NCBI RefSeq assembly: GCF_030160115.1
Contig: NZ_BSNS01000008.1
Span: forward strand, 1-64,000
Origin: Devosia nitrariae
Lineage (GTDB): Bacteria; Pseudomonadota; Alphaproteobacteria; Rhizobiales; Devosiaceae
Reading direction: 5' to 3'
DNA: 64,000 nucleotides
Both the position numbers and the translations under genes were made by a program. The notes under the pieces were generated by a model. The model saw only the letters and a program-made list of their open reading frames with translations, did not search any database and was not told the DNA's origin. How positions within the stretch are numbered: position 1 is the first letter of the stretch; each line of letters begins with the position of its first letter. This document shows, one piece after another, positions 62,309-64,000 of this stretch.

Positions 62309-64000
<1,692 letters not shown>

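Overview
The window is about 64 kb of GC-rich, densely packed chromosome from an alphaproteobacterium, most likely a member of Hyphomicrobiales and, as an inference from general gene content only, a Devosia/Pelagibacterium-like organism. The strongest lineage mark is a circularly permuted two-piece tmRNA whose tag reads ANDNYAEARLAA, a form typical of alphaproteobacteria. Stop/start overlaps (ATGA, TGATG, GTGA) link many genes into operons. The window begins inside an IS5-type transposase and ends inside acetyl-CoA synthetase. Almost everything between is ordinary chromosomal metabolism.

Layout: 0-2.3 kb holds an IS remnant, palindromic repeats, an RHH protein, sspB and ssrA. 2.5-9.1 kb holds a PEP-mutase-like enzyme, then thyA, a MazG-like protein, DUF4424, a GNAT protein, folA, hflK, hflC and DUF2065. 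9.1-14.3 kb holds serB, miaA, a MATE pump and small membrane proteins. 14.4-17.3 kb is a panB-coaBC-panC coenzyme A operon. 18-20.6 kb holds a beta-barrel protein, a frameshifted small membrane gene and a secreted Cache-like protein behind a strong hairpin. 20.7-23.3 kb is ilvB-ilvH behind a Leu/Val-rich leader and attenuator. 23.4-24.4 kb is an apparent RHH-PIN toxin-antitoxin pair. 24.5-28.8 kb holds pdxJ, a divergent TetR/MFS pair and an FMN reductase.

28.9-42.4 kb is dominated by potassium uptake: kup, ktrA/ktrB, and kdpF-A-B-C-D-E with an extra micropeptide gene. The ktr-kdp block (32.19-42.36 kb) is bounded by an approximately 80-bp imperfect direct repeat. Each copy carries the junction of a monooxygenase gene end and a convergent secreted-protein gene end, with one gene intact and the other a relic at each side. 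This looks like a K+ transport cassette placed into a former intergenic junction.

43-64 kb holds dinB, a TetR regulator with ilvC, a Tat-exported SDR divergent from a LysR gene, an orphan radical SAM protein, a GFA/HbpS-like/PhzF operon, leuA behind a strikingly Leu-rich small ORF, a HisC-like aminotransferase, tRNA-Lys(CTT), a TerC protein, a FemAB-like/flippase pair and acs. ilvBH, ilvC and leuA are scattered but together supply branched-chain amino acid synthesis. At least two genes carry apparent single-base frameshifts that could be real pseudogenes or assembly errors.
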